From: G963674835 sp963674835
Lineage (GTDB): Bacteria > Planctomycetota > Planctomycetia > Pirellulales > Thermoguttaceae
Reading direction: 5' to 3'
Assembly: GCA_963674835.2 (NCBI GenBank)
Contig: CAXXKC010000003.1
Coordinates: 2,976,001-3,040,000 of the forward strand
Length of the DNA stretch: 64,000 nt
In this document: positions 31,387-40,453 of the stretch, piece after piece
Position numbering within the stretch: position 1 is the stretch's first letter
Layout of the letters: each line of letters opens with the position of its first letter
Program-made: the position numbers and the translations under genes
The notes under the pieces: generated by a model
The model's database searches: none
Told to the model about the DNA's origin: nothing
What the model saw: the letters and a program-made list of their open reading frames with translations, nothing else

Positions 31387-33465
31387 TCACATCTCCTCCC
31401 CCTCCCGCACATCCGACGTCAACGCCGTGCACTGCGACACGGGAATCCGCATATCCATCGGCTGACCGAAATCGGCGTGGTCGAAGTATTCTCCTGCGCC
31501 GCCCGCCACGCGCCCCAACGCGAACGCCGCCACGGCAATATTCTTCGCCCGCTCGACCGTCAGCTTCTTGTCGCACAACAGCGGCCAACAGATTCCTAGC
31601 CAAACGCACGCTATCGCCGCATCCACGTTCACCGCCAGCACGTTCCGCGTCACTCCCGAGTCGCGCAAGGCCACCGCCAGCTCGTGGTAGAAATCCAGGA
31701 ACGCATGGTACACGCCGATCTTCCCCAGGTGCCCCCAAATCACCTGTTCACGCGGATCATAGTTCACTTCTTCCGTCCGATAGACCGGATGCCCCAGGCA
31801 AGGCAGCCGCTGAAACGCCACGTCCCGCTCGGCCGCCGATCGTTTCGTGCGGATCGCCTCGCCCGCCACCTGCTTCGCCTTCTGCTCGACAAGTTCTTTG
31901 AGCGACACGTCGTACGGGTCCACCAGTCGTGAGTTCGCAAACGCATCGATCATGAAGGCAATCGCCTCCTTCCCGTTGCCGCCGTGAACGTCGCCGATCG
32001 TCGCCAGTGTCGCGATCATCGCCGTGTGTGGGCTGTTGCCCGCCGACGTCGACAACTTGGCCGCCTGGGCCGAGATCGTCCCCGGTCCGTTCGTCACCGC
32101 GGCAATCAGCAGCTTCTCCACCAACTCGGCCTCGAACGGCCGCGCCGGCGGATGCCCTGTCCACGCCAGGATGACCGCGTGACCGAACGAGCTCGTCTCC
32201 ATCAGCCGTAGCACGTTGTGCCCGTAGATCCGCGGCGTGGCCCCGTCGTTCGACGACGCGTGGCTGGCATTGCGCATATCTCGCCGTGCTGGCAGCCGGC
32301 CGAACTGCGTCTTGTGGAACTGCTCGATCTGCTCCTTGTACGGTGAAGGAATCGTCCCCTCGCCCAGCACCAAAGCCGGCGGCAGCCGCGTCCCCAGCTT
32401 CCCCATGTTCTTCAGCCAGGGATTCAGCCGCAACGGTGTATACTGCTTGTAGTCGCGCTCGTAGCCCAACGCGTCGTACACCACCCGCGCCGCCTCCGGC
32501 AAATCGTGCAGCGCCTGCGCCCGCAAGCCTCGCCGTGGCGGCTGTTCCGGAGCGAACACCATCCCCGGCGCGAAGGCCTCTACGCCAAAATACGCGTCGA
32601 AAAGCGCAATCTTCTCCACCGCCCGAGTACCCACCCCTTCCACCACGGCGCCGGCATGTCCCAACGACAAACTCCGTTGATCGGCGATCGTCCCGCCCAC
32701 ATAAACGATCACCGGCTTCGAAAACCCGATCTCCTCCATCCACCGTACGGCGATTTGCTCGTACAGACCACCCGGCTCCACATACAACACAATCACCCGC
32801 GTCAACTCATCCGCCAGCGCCAACTCCAACAACTCACGAAGCGGCGTCAGGATCAGTTGATCCTTCCCCGTCGAAATCCCAAACCGCGTCCCGATCCCTG
32901 CCCCGTACAGATACGACGCGATCGTGTTGACCATGTTCCCGCTGTTCGAGATGATCGTCGCGCTGCCCGGTTGAAATGTCTCTTCCGGACTGTCGCCTCC
33001 CACCGCACCGATCCGAACGTGCTCCTGCACGTTGATCACTCCCAGCGTGTTGCACCCGATCACGTCGATGTTCTCGGCCTCGCAGAGCCGGTGAATCTTC
33101 GCCGAAACCTCGATCGACACCCTCTCCGTGATAATGTAAATCGTCTCCACGCCCACCGACGCCTTCACCACGTTCTTGATCTCGCCATACACCGCCTCAG
33201 GCGGCGAATAAATGACGATCTTGTTCGGATGCCGCTCAGCCGGAAGCTGCTCCAACAGTTCCGCGTAGTCCGAGAACACCGGTAGCGAGGCCTGCTGCTC
33301 CATAGGAATCGCCACGCCCCCTCGCCCCAGGGCCCATCCGCCCACGATGTTCTCGCCGTAACGGTGGCTCACCTCGGTCACTTTTCCGGCTTCCCGACCG
33401 GTGATATTCGATACGGCGATTCGATCGCCTTGCCGCAACAAATCGGTAAGTGTCTTGGCGCGCAT
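31387..33465 (-). CDS. aclA: ATP-citrate-lyase-like large subunit (SCS-alpha + citrate-synthase domain), variant active site
   Basis: 692 residues. Order: succinyl-CoA-synthetase-alpha half (about 1-330; CoA-binding, VIGCNTLGVINVQ, phospho-histidine H270 in LGHAGAVVEG), a linker, then a citrate-synthase-like half (about 425-690; GNGKEAIAFMIDAF, LGHPVYRTEE, LAVNVDAAIA). This is the two-subunit layout of AclA. In human ACLY the lyase domain has H900 in SGAHN and GHR; here the first His is missing (ISAQAAKL) and the second reads GHP, while the Asp (NVD) is kept. The product may differ from oxaloacetate plus acetyl-CoA. Start ATG 33465 overlaps the aclB stop by one base (TGATG). Confidence 0.8.
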   Translation of the reverse strand: MRAKTLTDLLRQGDRIAVSNITGREAGKVTEVSHRYGENIVGGWALGRGGVAIPMEQQASLPVFSDYAELLEQLPAERHPNKIVIYSPPEAVYGEIKNVVKASVGVETIYIITERVSIEVSAKIHRLCEAENIDVIGCNTLGVINVQEHVRIGAVGGDSPEETFQPGSATIISNSGNMVNTIASYLYGAGIGTRFGISTGKDQLILTPLRELLELALADELTRVIVLYVEPGGLYEQIAVRWMEEIGFSKPVIVYVGGTIADQRSLSLGHAGAVVEGVGTRAVEKIALFDAYFGVEAFAPGMVFAPEQPPRRGLRAQALHDLPEAARVVYDALGYERDYKQYTPLRLNPWLKNMGKLGTRLPPALVLGEGTIPSPYKEQIEQFHKTQFGRLPARRDMRNASHASSNDGATPRIYGHNVLRLMETSSFGHAVILAWTGHPPARPFEAELVEKLLIAAVTNGPGTISAQAAKLSTSAGNSPHTAMIATLATIGDVHGGNGKEAIAFMIDAFANSRLVDPYDVSLKELVEQKAKQVAGEAIRTKRSAAERDVAFQRLPCLGHPVYRTEEVNYDPREQVIWGHLGKIGVYHAFLDFYHELAVALRDSGVTRNVLAVNVDAAIACVWLGICWPLLCDKKLTVERAKNIAVAAFALGRVAGGAGEYFDHADFGQPMDMRIPVSQCTALTSDVREGEEM

Positions 33466-34706
33466 CACGAAGCCTTCCTGTCTGCCGACTGACTGGTGAG
33501 ATACTGACTGAGCTGGCCCGCGTATTGCGCGACCATGGTGATCGGCGTATCATGCCCGAAAATGGCATACGGCCAATGCAACTCCTCAAGACATCGCTGA
33601 AGCGCCAGCAACCCATGCACCAACCGCGGCCCCCCGCGGCCCACAATCACCGGAAGTTCCTCGCTCCGCCGGTGCGCGTGCTCCGCCAGCGAATCGGCGA
33701 TCGCCTGGAAGGTAATGTCCACCCGCGTGTTGTTTGCCTTGCCTCCCAAAATCAACAGTACGGTCGCCTGAGCCAGCTTGTGCTTGAAGCAAAGGTCGGC
33801 TGTCCCCCGCATTCGCTGATACGGTGGATTGCCCCCAAAATCCGAAAGAAACATCGGGTCCCCACCCGCTTGCACAAGCGTCTCCGTGATGATCGTCGAC
33901 GCTCCGCCCCCGAACAGAAGCGGTAGTACTCCGCTGCCGCCCAAGTCGCTCACGTGCGCCTGCCCCTGATATGACTTGGCGTTCCAGCGGTCCACTTCCT
34001 CCTGAAACTCCGACACGTTCTCCGGATACTCCGGCAAGTCCAGCTCCAAGTTGCGGTGCTTGAAGTTCGCCTCGTCGAAGACCGCTTTGAAGTCGCAGGC
34101 GACCGGCTGTCCCTCCGGCGTGATCCGCCATGGGTTCACTTCGCACATCCGCATCCCCGACGTGATAAACATGTCCCACAAGTTCACCATCGCCCGCGCC
34201 AATGGACTAATAACCGCCCGCGGACACTCCAACGCTTCCAACAGCTCCCCTGCCTGGTACGCGTCCAATCCCTGGTACACGTCCACCGGAAACGTCCGCT
34301 TGTCCTGGTCCGGTATCGACTCAACGTCCATCCCGCCTCGCAGCGACAGCGTGATCACCGGCGACAGACACCGCGTGTCGTACGTCATCGCCGAATAGAT
34401 CTCGTAGCGGGCTGGCACACTCTGCACCAGGTACGAACTCCTCGCCTGCCGCCCCTTCAGCTCCGCGTCGGAGAGCCGTTTCAACGCGCGAAGCGCATCC
34501 GACGTCGAGCTCACCGGCTCGATCAACCCCGCTTTGCCTCGCCCTCCCGCCAGGACATCGGCCTTGGCCACCGCCCCCCTCCAGCGCCCCAGACACTCCT
34601 GGATCGCCTTCCGGTCTGCAGGCCACTCGAGAAACTCCGGCACGGGCACCGCGTAACGAGGTGCCAACTGCCGCAAAAACACCAGCTCACCAACCTCGGT
34701 ACTCAT
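33465..34706 (-). CDS. aclB: ATP-citrate-lyase-like small subunit (ATP-grasp + citrate-binding domain)
   Basis: 413 residues. An N-terminal ATP-grasp domain of the succinyl-CoA-synthetase-beta type (about 10-220; KADVLAGGRGKAGLIEP is the phosphate/metal loop) is followed by a C-terminal SCS-like citrate-binding domain with LLFGGGASTIITETLV and LILGGKANNTRVDITF, as in AclB and the ACLY core. It would use ATP to make the phospho-His form of the partner for CoA-dependent cleavage. The start is preceded by AGGAGG, with ATG 34706 chosen over GTG 34709. It is translationally coupled to the downstream large subunit. Confidence 0.85.
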   Translation of the reverse strand: MSTEVGELVFLRQLAPRYAVPVPEFLEWPADRKAIQECLGRWRGAVAKADVLAGGRGKAGLIEPVSSTSDALRALKRLSDAELKGRQARSSYLVQSVPARYEIYSAMTYDTRCLSPVITLSLRGGMDVESIPDQDKRTFPVDVYQGLDAYQAGELLEALECPRAVISPLARAMVNLWDMFITSGMRMCEVNPWRITPEGQPVACDFKAVFDEANFKHRNLELDLPEYPENVSEFQEEVDRWNAKSYQGQAHVSDLGGSGVLPLLFGGGASTIITETLVQAGGDPMFLSDFGGNPPYQRMRGTADLCFKHKLAQATVLLILGGKANNTRVDITFQAIADSLAEHAHRRSEELPVIVGRGGPRLVHGLLALQRCLEELHWPYAIFGHDTPITMVAQYAGQLSQYLTSQSADRKAS

Positions 34707-35484
34707 CACCCACTACCTCCTGTACCCAGCGATCCCTTCCTAATTGACGCCCAACCCGCTCCTTACGCACCCTTCCTATTGACCGTCGCACGAGTAGTAG
34801 CACCAGGGCGACTAGCGGAAGCCCGTTATTCGTGATGTCTTCGTGAGCCCACCAGGCCTACTATTTGTGCGATCCTCAATAAGATAGCGTTGGATGAAGA
34901 AACCCTCTATTCTTCACCTTCGCTTCGGGCATTCTCGCGCACAACCCGGTGCTACGCAAGTCGCGCAATCGGCGCAAACCCGACGCGGTACCGTCGAGCC
35001 GAGCGAAACCCGCACGATCGCTCCCGCCTATGGCCCCCATCCTCGTGGCCGAGCTCACGCAAACAAGCCTCTTCACCTCGGCATGCACAATTTCTCAACA
35101 AGTACCATCTCGCAGAAAGCTCCTCCAGCCGCGATCGGCGCCTTCGCCAACGCCGCAACTGCTGCGCCGCCCGACGCCCTCCTACGCGTACCAGCGGTGA
35201 GCCGAACGCGTGTGGCACACATGCACACCCCGTTCGCGTCCCCTTGTCCTCCTCCCGCGATATTCTCGCCAGAAGAAGTAATTCGTCTACCTCTGGCCGG
35301 CAAGATTGACTAAACTCCGCGACCTTTATAGCCGATACGTGGGCAACACTTGGCCGGAACCGCCCCATCGGGATGCTATTGAGATAAACGGACAGATCTC
35401 AACGGCCTCATCGCGGTCGCCGATCAAGGCAGAGCCCCCAAAGACTAGCAACGAGAAGAGAGTAGAAGAAAGGAGGCTTCAGCT
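34707..35484. other. Divergent intergenic region, 778 bp
   Basis: The largest gap in the window. It lies between aclB (minus) and the EPS initiating transferase (plus). Open frames in this region (for example 34890-35309 plus) are compositionally unlike genes and lack similarity. AT-rich stretches near 34780-34900 and 35260-35350 (TTGACT at 35306) may hold promoters for either side. No RNA gene was recognised. Confidence 0.45.
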
Positions 35485-36693
35485 ATGGAGATAGGCGCTC
35501 TTGTATGCCTGTCTTTCGTCGGCACCGTAGCGCTCGTACCATTGGTCAAGCATCTCGCCTGGACGTTCGGAGCCATCAGCCGCCCCGACAACGTCCGACG
35601 ACTGCATGCCCGTCCGATACCACTATGGGGGGGAGCCGCCGTCTATGCCGGCTTCACGCTGGCCGCACTCATCTTCCTCTTCATCGAGCCCTCGCTCCGA
35701 TCAGCGAGTCTCTCCCTGACGGCCGCACTCATTATCTCCGCCGCTATCCTCTGCTTCGTCGGAATGATCGATGACCGGCATCCGCTCTCCGCTTCGGGGA
35801 AGATTCCCGGTCAATTGTTGGCAATCCTACCGATCGTCTTCGCTGGCTTCAGCCTCGACCAGATCAGTTGCTTCGGTTGGGAGCTGAATCTCGGATGGTT
35901 CGCCGCTCCCTGCACGGTCGCATGGCTCCTCTTGGGAATCAACGCCACGAATCTGCTTGACGGCAGCGACGGGCTGGCATCCACCGCCGGAATCGTCATG
36001 TCGCTCACCCTCGCGGCCATCGCCGCCACCCAAGGCCATATCGAGGTTGTCGTTCTCGCCTTGGCAATGGCCGGCGGTTTGGCCGGTTTTCTCCTGTATA
36101 ATCGCCCCCCAGCTCAGATTTACCTGGGCGACTGCGGCAGCACGCTCATCGGACTAGTTGTCGCTTCGCTTGCCCTTCGCGCAGCACGCGGCAGTACGGA
36201 AAGCATCAACCTCGCCTCCGTACTCCTAATCATGTTCGTACCCCTGCTGGATACCACCCTGGCAATCCTCCGGCGTCTGCTCAAGCGTACAGCGGTCTGG
36301 TCCGGCGACCGTGGACACCTCCACCACCAACTCCAGGACCGTGGCTTCACCGCTACCCAACGCATGCTGTTCGTCGGCGGCCTTTGTACCGCATCGGGAG
36401 CGGCCGCTTTCACGGCCATGTTCGGGCAATGGCAGTGGCCAGCCCTCTTGGCCATGGCCGCCGTGACCGCTCTTCTCATGCAGCGCCAACTGATCGCACA
36501 CCAGGAATGGACGCTGCTGACCGCCCGCATCGCCCAATTACTTCGCACAGCGACAGTGCCCCCCCCAGAACTCGTCGAGCCCGCAGACGAACCACTGCCC
36601 ATCCTCCAGATGACTGCTACCGGTTCGCTCGGACGTCCGCACCGCTCGCCGCCCGTTCCAGAACTCCTCGAACAAGAACGTCGTGCCGCCTAA
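35485..36693 (+). CDS. EPS-initiating polyprenyl-phosphate sugar-1-phosphate transferase (WecA/MraY family)
   Basis: 402 residues with about ten membrane helices. The family motifs are present: FVGMIDDRHPLSASG (about 92-106; Mg-binding DD), NATNLLDGSDGLAS (about 153-166; catalytic core), YLGDCGSTLIG (about 212-222) and HLHHQL (about 275-280). It loads a sugar-1-phosphate, usually HexNAc, onto undecaprenyl phosphate to start each repeat unit. An excellent AAAGGAGG site precedes ATG 35485. The C-terminal 60 residues are a disordered tail not seen in short WecA proteins. It heads the EPS locus, oriented like every gene after it. Confidence 0.93.
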   Translation: MEIGALVCLSFVGTVALVPLVKHLAWTFGAISRPDNVRRLHARPIPLWGGAAVYAGFTLAALIFLFIEPSLRSASLSLTAALIISAAILCFVGMIDDRHPLSASGKIPGQLLAILPIVFAGFSLDQISCFGWELNLGWFAAPCTVAWLLLGINATNLLDGSDGLASTAGIVMSLTLAAIAATQGHIEVVVLALAMAGGLAGFLLYNRPPAQIYLGDCGSTLIGLVVASLALRAARGSTESINLASVLLIMFVPLLDTTLAILRRLLKRTAVWSGDRGHLHHQLQDRGFTATQRMLFVGGLCTASGAAAFTAMFGQWQWPALLAMAAVTALLMQRQLIAHQEWTLLTARIAQLLRTATVPPPELVEPADEPLPILQMTATGSLGRPHRSPPVPELLEQERRAA

Positions 36694-37111
36694 CGGCCTT
36701 GATTGGCCCCGTTGTTTTTGCTACTGTCCCTCGTCGCTATTCCCAAGCCCATCGTTTTGTGGGGTTCATTTCAGCATCGAAGCATTCCAAATACTATCCA
36801 GTATTCCCAAGCCCCCTCGATGCGCGCATCTGCGCGGTGGCCAAGATCAGCTCCTGTAGGTAACTGCCTTTCCTTCAACAACAATAGTCTTGTCAGTCGA
36901 AATAGAGATAGTCCCCTGGAACTACCAATTACGTTCCATGGAGCCCCCTTCCCAGACACGGCACGCACCAGTTATGTCATTCGACAGCCATGAGTCGCCG
37001 TGATCCCAAAGAAGTGGTTGTCTCCAACGCGACATGGGGAGAAGCTAGAACTGCGTATTAAGGATAGCACTGGGCGGCGGGTATGCCCATCTTTGCACGG
37101 AAGGAAGAAAC
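36694..37111. other. Intergenic region, 418 bp, within the EPS locus
   Basis: It separates the initiating transferase from the small exported protein and is AT-richer than the flanks (notably 36770-36960). It probably has its own promoter for the 37112 gene, whose AGGAAG-type site precedes its ATG. No operator or RNA was recognised. Confidence 0.45.
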
Positions 37112-37621
37112 ATGACTAGCGATTCGGCGTTTCGGCGGTTCATCGTCTGTTTGGCCGTGGCAGGTATGTGCTTGCCTACGGTCGCGTTCTCCGCGCCTCA
37201 AAAAGCACCCGCAGTTGCTGATGTCAAACTCCAGGAAGGCGCGATGCTGATCGGTCAGGTTGTCGACCCTCAAGGTGCGCCTGTGGCGGAAACCCCCGTC
37301 TCTCTCCACCAGAATGGCAAGGAAGTCGCCAAAGGCGTGACGACCGCCGGTGGTTTGTTCGCCTTCAGCGGCCTCAAGCAGGGCGTCTACCAGGTCGCCT
37401 CCGGAAACACCGTCAACGCGTATCGTGTCTGGACAGTCCAGACCGCTCCCCCCGCCGCACAGCAAGCCGCAATGGTGGTTGTCGGCGATGGGCTCGTTCG
37501 CGGCCAGCGGCCTCTCGGCAGCCTGTTGACCGGACCGCTCGTTATCGGTGGCGCGATCGCCGCGGCGATTGCCATCCCCATCGCCGTCGCCAATTCGCAC
37601 CACGGTTCGTCCAGCCCTTGA
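37112..37621 (+). CDS. Small exported protein with carboxypeptidase-regulatory-like domain
   Basis: 169 residues. The signal peptide is at about 1-28 (cleavage after TVAFSA). A single beta-sandwich of the carboxypeptidase-regulatory/CNA-B-like fold spans about 40-105 (GQVVDPQGAPVAETPVSLHQ, FAFSGLKQGVYQVAS). A hydrophobic helix (LVIGGAIAAAIAIPIAVA) follows near the C-terminus and ends in the short tail NSHHGSSSP. Such proteins are common beside planctomycete EPS genes and may be membrane-anchored scaffolds in export. A good GGAAGGAAG site precedes ATG 37112. Confidence 0.78.
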   Translation: MTSDSAFRRFIVCLAVAGMCLPTVAFSAPQKAPAVADVKLQEGAMLIGQVVDPQGAPVAETPVSLHQNGKEVAKGVTTAGGLFAFSGLKQGVYQVASGNTVNAYRVWTVQTAPPAAQQAAMVVVGDGLVRGQRPLGSLLTGPLVIGGAIAAAIAIPIAVANSHHGSSSP

Positions 37622-37723
37622 TCCCCGATCGCCCCGCAATACTGCGAGGTTTCGGGGAACCAGTCGAATCGCCCAATTCCACAAATGGCAAGCGGGGGGC
37701 TGTGCCAAGCGTGAGTGCTCTCC

Positions 37724-39025
37724 GTGCGCATCCTCTTCTTCACCCACTACTATCCGCCCGAAGTTAACGCACCCGCCGCGCGAACCTCGGATCACTGCAT
37801 ACGCTGGGCACGCGCAGGTCATGACGTAACCGTCGTGACCTGTGCCCCCAATTGCCCCAATGGCGTCGTCTATCCTGGATACGCCAATCGGCTGCGCCCG
37901 CAGACCGAAATGCAGCACGGTGTTCGTGTCGTCCGCGTATGGACTTGGTTGGCTCCCAACGCCGGAAGTGCACGACGCATCATCAACTTCCTCTCCTATC
38001 TCGTCAGTGCCGTTCTGGCCTCTCTGTGGCTGCCTCGCCCCGATGTCGTCGTCGCTACTTCGCCCCAGTTCTTCTGCGGCTGGGCCGGCGTCATCGCTGC
38101 CCGACTGCGCCGCGCACCCCTCGTGCTGGAGATCCGCGACATCTGGCCCGAATCGATCCAAGCGGTCGGCGCCATCCAAAATCGTCGGCTCTTGCGGTTG
38201 CTCGAACGCCTCGAACGCTGGATGTATCTGGCTGCCGATCGCATCGTCGCCGTAGGAGACGGATATCGTGATCGCATTCTCCAACGGGCCGACGTTGCCC
38301 GGCGAATCTCGGTCATCACCAACGGCGTCGACCCCCGGTGTTTCGTTCCCCGGGCGGCCGACGAAGCGTTCTTGCGCGCCTGGAATCTGCAAGGCAAGTT
38401 CGTCTGCTCCTACATTGGCACGATCGGCATGGCCCACGGTCTCGATGTCGTGCTTCGGGCCGCCCGCCTCCTCCGCGAACAAGGACGCACCGACATTTGC
38501 TTCTGTCTGGTCGGCGACGGCAGTTACCGCCAGCGACTCCAGGCGGAAGCCCATGCCACGGGCCTCGACGAACTCGTCGTCTTCACCGGCCAGCAGCCCA
38601 AGGAGACAATGCCCGCCGTGCTGGCCAGCTCCGGCGCCTGCCTCGTTCACCTAAAGAAATGCGACCTGTTCGAAACGGTCATTCCTTCCAAGATCTTCGA
38701 GACCATGGCCATGGAGCGTCCGATCATCATGGCCGTTCGCGGCTCTGCCCGCGACATCGTCCTCCAGTCCGGCGCCGGCCTGTCCATGGAGCCCGAGTCG
38801 CCCGAATCCCTCGTCGAGAACGTCCTCACCCTGGCAAATGACCCACGCTTGGCATCCAGGATGGGCCAAACCGGCCGCCAACGCGTCTTGGCCGACTTCA
38901 ACCGCGATGTTCTCGCCCAGCGATTCCTCAACGTGATGGAAGGACTCACCTCCAGCACCCTGCCCATCGTGCCTGGCACGGAGCTCGAGCCAGCCGCCGA
39001 ACCCGGCGCACGCCACGCAGCTTAA
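37724..39025 (+). CDS. Family 4 glycosyltransferase (WbuB-like)
   Basis: 433 residues of GT-B fold, retaining family 4. The N-terminal domain is RILFFTHYYPPEVNAPAART, typical of WbuB. The C-terminal donor-site region has GSYRQRLQAEA and the E-x7-E-type segment near KIFETMAMERPIIM. It moves a sugar from a nucleotide donor to a lipid-linked acceptor on the cytoplasmic side. The start is GTG 37724 by homology; GTG 37715 is possible. It follows the small exported protein by 102 bp. Confidence 0.86.
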   Translation: MRILFFTHYYPPEVNAPAARTSDHCIRWARAGHDVTVVTCAPNCPNGVVYPGYANRLRPQTEMQHGVRVVRVWTWLAPNAGSARRIINFLSYLVSAVLASLWLPRPDVVVATSPQFFCGWAGVIAARLRRAPLVLEIRDIWPESIQAVGAIQNRRLLRLLERLERWMYLAADRIVAVGDGYRDRILQRADVARRISVITNGVDPRCFVPRAADEAFLRAWNLQGKFVCSYIGTIGMAHGLDVVLRAARLLREQGRTDICFCLVGDGSYRQRLQAEAHATGLDELVVFTGQQPKETMPAVLASSGACLVHLKKCDLFETVIPSKIFETMAMERPIIMAVRGSARDIVLQSGAGLSMEPESPESLVENVLTLANDPRLASRMGQTGRQRVLADFNRDVLAQRFLNVMEGLTSSTLPIVPGTELEPAAEPGARHAA

Positions 39026-39220
39026 GCCCTTGCCCCACGCTGCCCATCTTCTCTTGACCCTCGCCCCGGGAACTATTATCTTCCGGCGACCGGAGCACGC
39101 CCTCGAATAGAGGGGAACTCGCGCTCGCTGCGAGGCCGTCTGCGCGCAACGTGGCGATGCTCGACCCCTCGCTGGCCTTTGCTACTCGCAGCGAGCCAGA
39201 CGTACACGGAGAGTCGCCCG

Positions 39221-40330
39221 ATGCAACCATTCCAATCCACCTTCCGTGGAAAACGTGTCCTGGTCACCGGCGCCACAGGCTTTAAGGGCTCCTGGCTCTG
39301 TCACTGGCTGCTGGAACTCGGCGCCCAAGTCTTGGGCGTTGGCCTCAAACCCGCGACCGACCCCAGCCTCTTCTCCGCGCTTCGCCTCCGCGAACGAATA
39401 CGCAACGAAATCCTCGACGTACGCGACTCCCAGGCCCTGACCGCACTGGTCCGGCAGACCAAACCCGAAATCATCTTCCATCTGGCCGCGCAGGCACTCG
39501 TCCGCCCCTCCTTCGAAACTCCCAAAGACACCTTCGACACCAACGTCGGCGGCACCGTGAACCTCCTCGAAGCCATGCGGCTGGAGCCCTCCGTGCGAGC
39601 CTGCGTCGTCGTGACCTCCGACAAGTGTTACGAAAATCGTGAATGGGTCTGGGGATACCGCGAAACCGATCCAATGGGCGGACACGATCCCTACAGCGCC
39701 AGCAAAGGCGCCGCCGAGCTCGTCGCAGCCAGCTATCGACAATCGTTTTTCGTCCACGGCGATCGGTGTCTCGCCACTGCGCGGGCTGGCAACGTGATCG
39801 GCGGCGGCGATTGGTCCAAAGATCGCCTCGTCCCCGATTTTGTTCGCAGCATCGTCGCCCGCGAACCCCTGACGCTCCGCTACCCCAATGCCGTCCGACC
39901 CTGGCAGCATGTCCTCGAACCGATCTCCGGCTACTTGTTCCTGGCGTCGAAGCTGTGTCAGAGTGATGGACAAACCTACGCCCAAGCCTGGAATTTCGGA
40001 CCCAACGCCGATTCGCATGCCACTGTCGCCGAAGTCGCCACGATGCTCACCACTCAATGGTCCGGCCAGGTCCGCTGCGCGTCCGGTCCCCAGCTCCACG
40101 AAACGAACCTCCTCCGACTCGATTGCTCCAAGGCATACATAAATCTTGGATGGCGCCCCGTGTGGGATGTCGCGACCGCCGTCGGCCACACCGTTCGTTG
40201 GTACCGCAGTTTCTACGACGGCGCCGACGTCGCCGCCATCACAACCCAACAGTTACACAATTACCATCAGAGTGCTGCCCGCCTGAGCTTGCCTTGGGCG
40301 GCAGCCGGCCTGCTCGTAGAAGCCGCATGA
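39221..40330 (+). CDS. rfbG: CDP-glucose 4,6-dehydratase
   Basis: 369 residues, short-chain dehydrogenase fold. NAD-binding glycines GATGFKGSW (about 17-25), active-site YSASK (about 161-165) and WVWGYRETDPMGG before it are the pattern of CDP-glucose 4,6-dehydratases, with the RPWQHVLEPISGYLFLA segment characteristic of this subgroup. It makes CDP-4-keto-6-deoxyglucose, the entry to dideoxy and branched sugars. ATG 39221 has GGAGAG upstream. The usual partner, glucose-1-phosphate cytidylyltransferase (rfbF), is not in the window. The C-methyltransferase gene follows. Confidence 0.9.
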   Translation: MQPFQSTFRGKRVLVTGATGFKGSWLCHWLLELGAQVLGVGLKPATDPSLFSALRLRERIRNEILDVRDSQALTALVRQTKPEIIFHLAAQALVRPSFETPKDTFDTNVGGTVNLLEAMRLEPSVRACVVVTSDKCYENREWVWGYRETDPMGGHDPYSASKGAAELVAASYRQSFFVHGDRCLATARAGNVIGGGDWSKDRLVPDFVRSIVAREPLTLRYPNAVRPWQHVLEPISGYLFLASKLCQSDGQTYAQAWNFGPNADSHATVAEVATMLTTQWSGQVRCASGPQLHETNLLRLDCSKAYINLGWRPVWDVATAVGHTVRWYRSFYDGADVAAITTQQLHNYHQSAARLSLPWAAAGLLVEAA

Positions 40331-40453
40331 GCCAGCCACCGTGGTCGGAATTCGGCCTAGGGAATAACTGGCGTCCTCGCCTCTTTCGACAATCGACGAA
40401 GTGCACATTCTCGACTTACTCGCGTTCGTCACAGACGATCATTCCGGAACCCC

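Noticed and set aside
34890..35309. Open frames in the 778-bp gap
   Set aside because: Arg/Ser/Pro-rich low-complexity composition, two overlapping frames of the same length, no ribosome-binding site.
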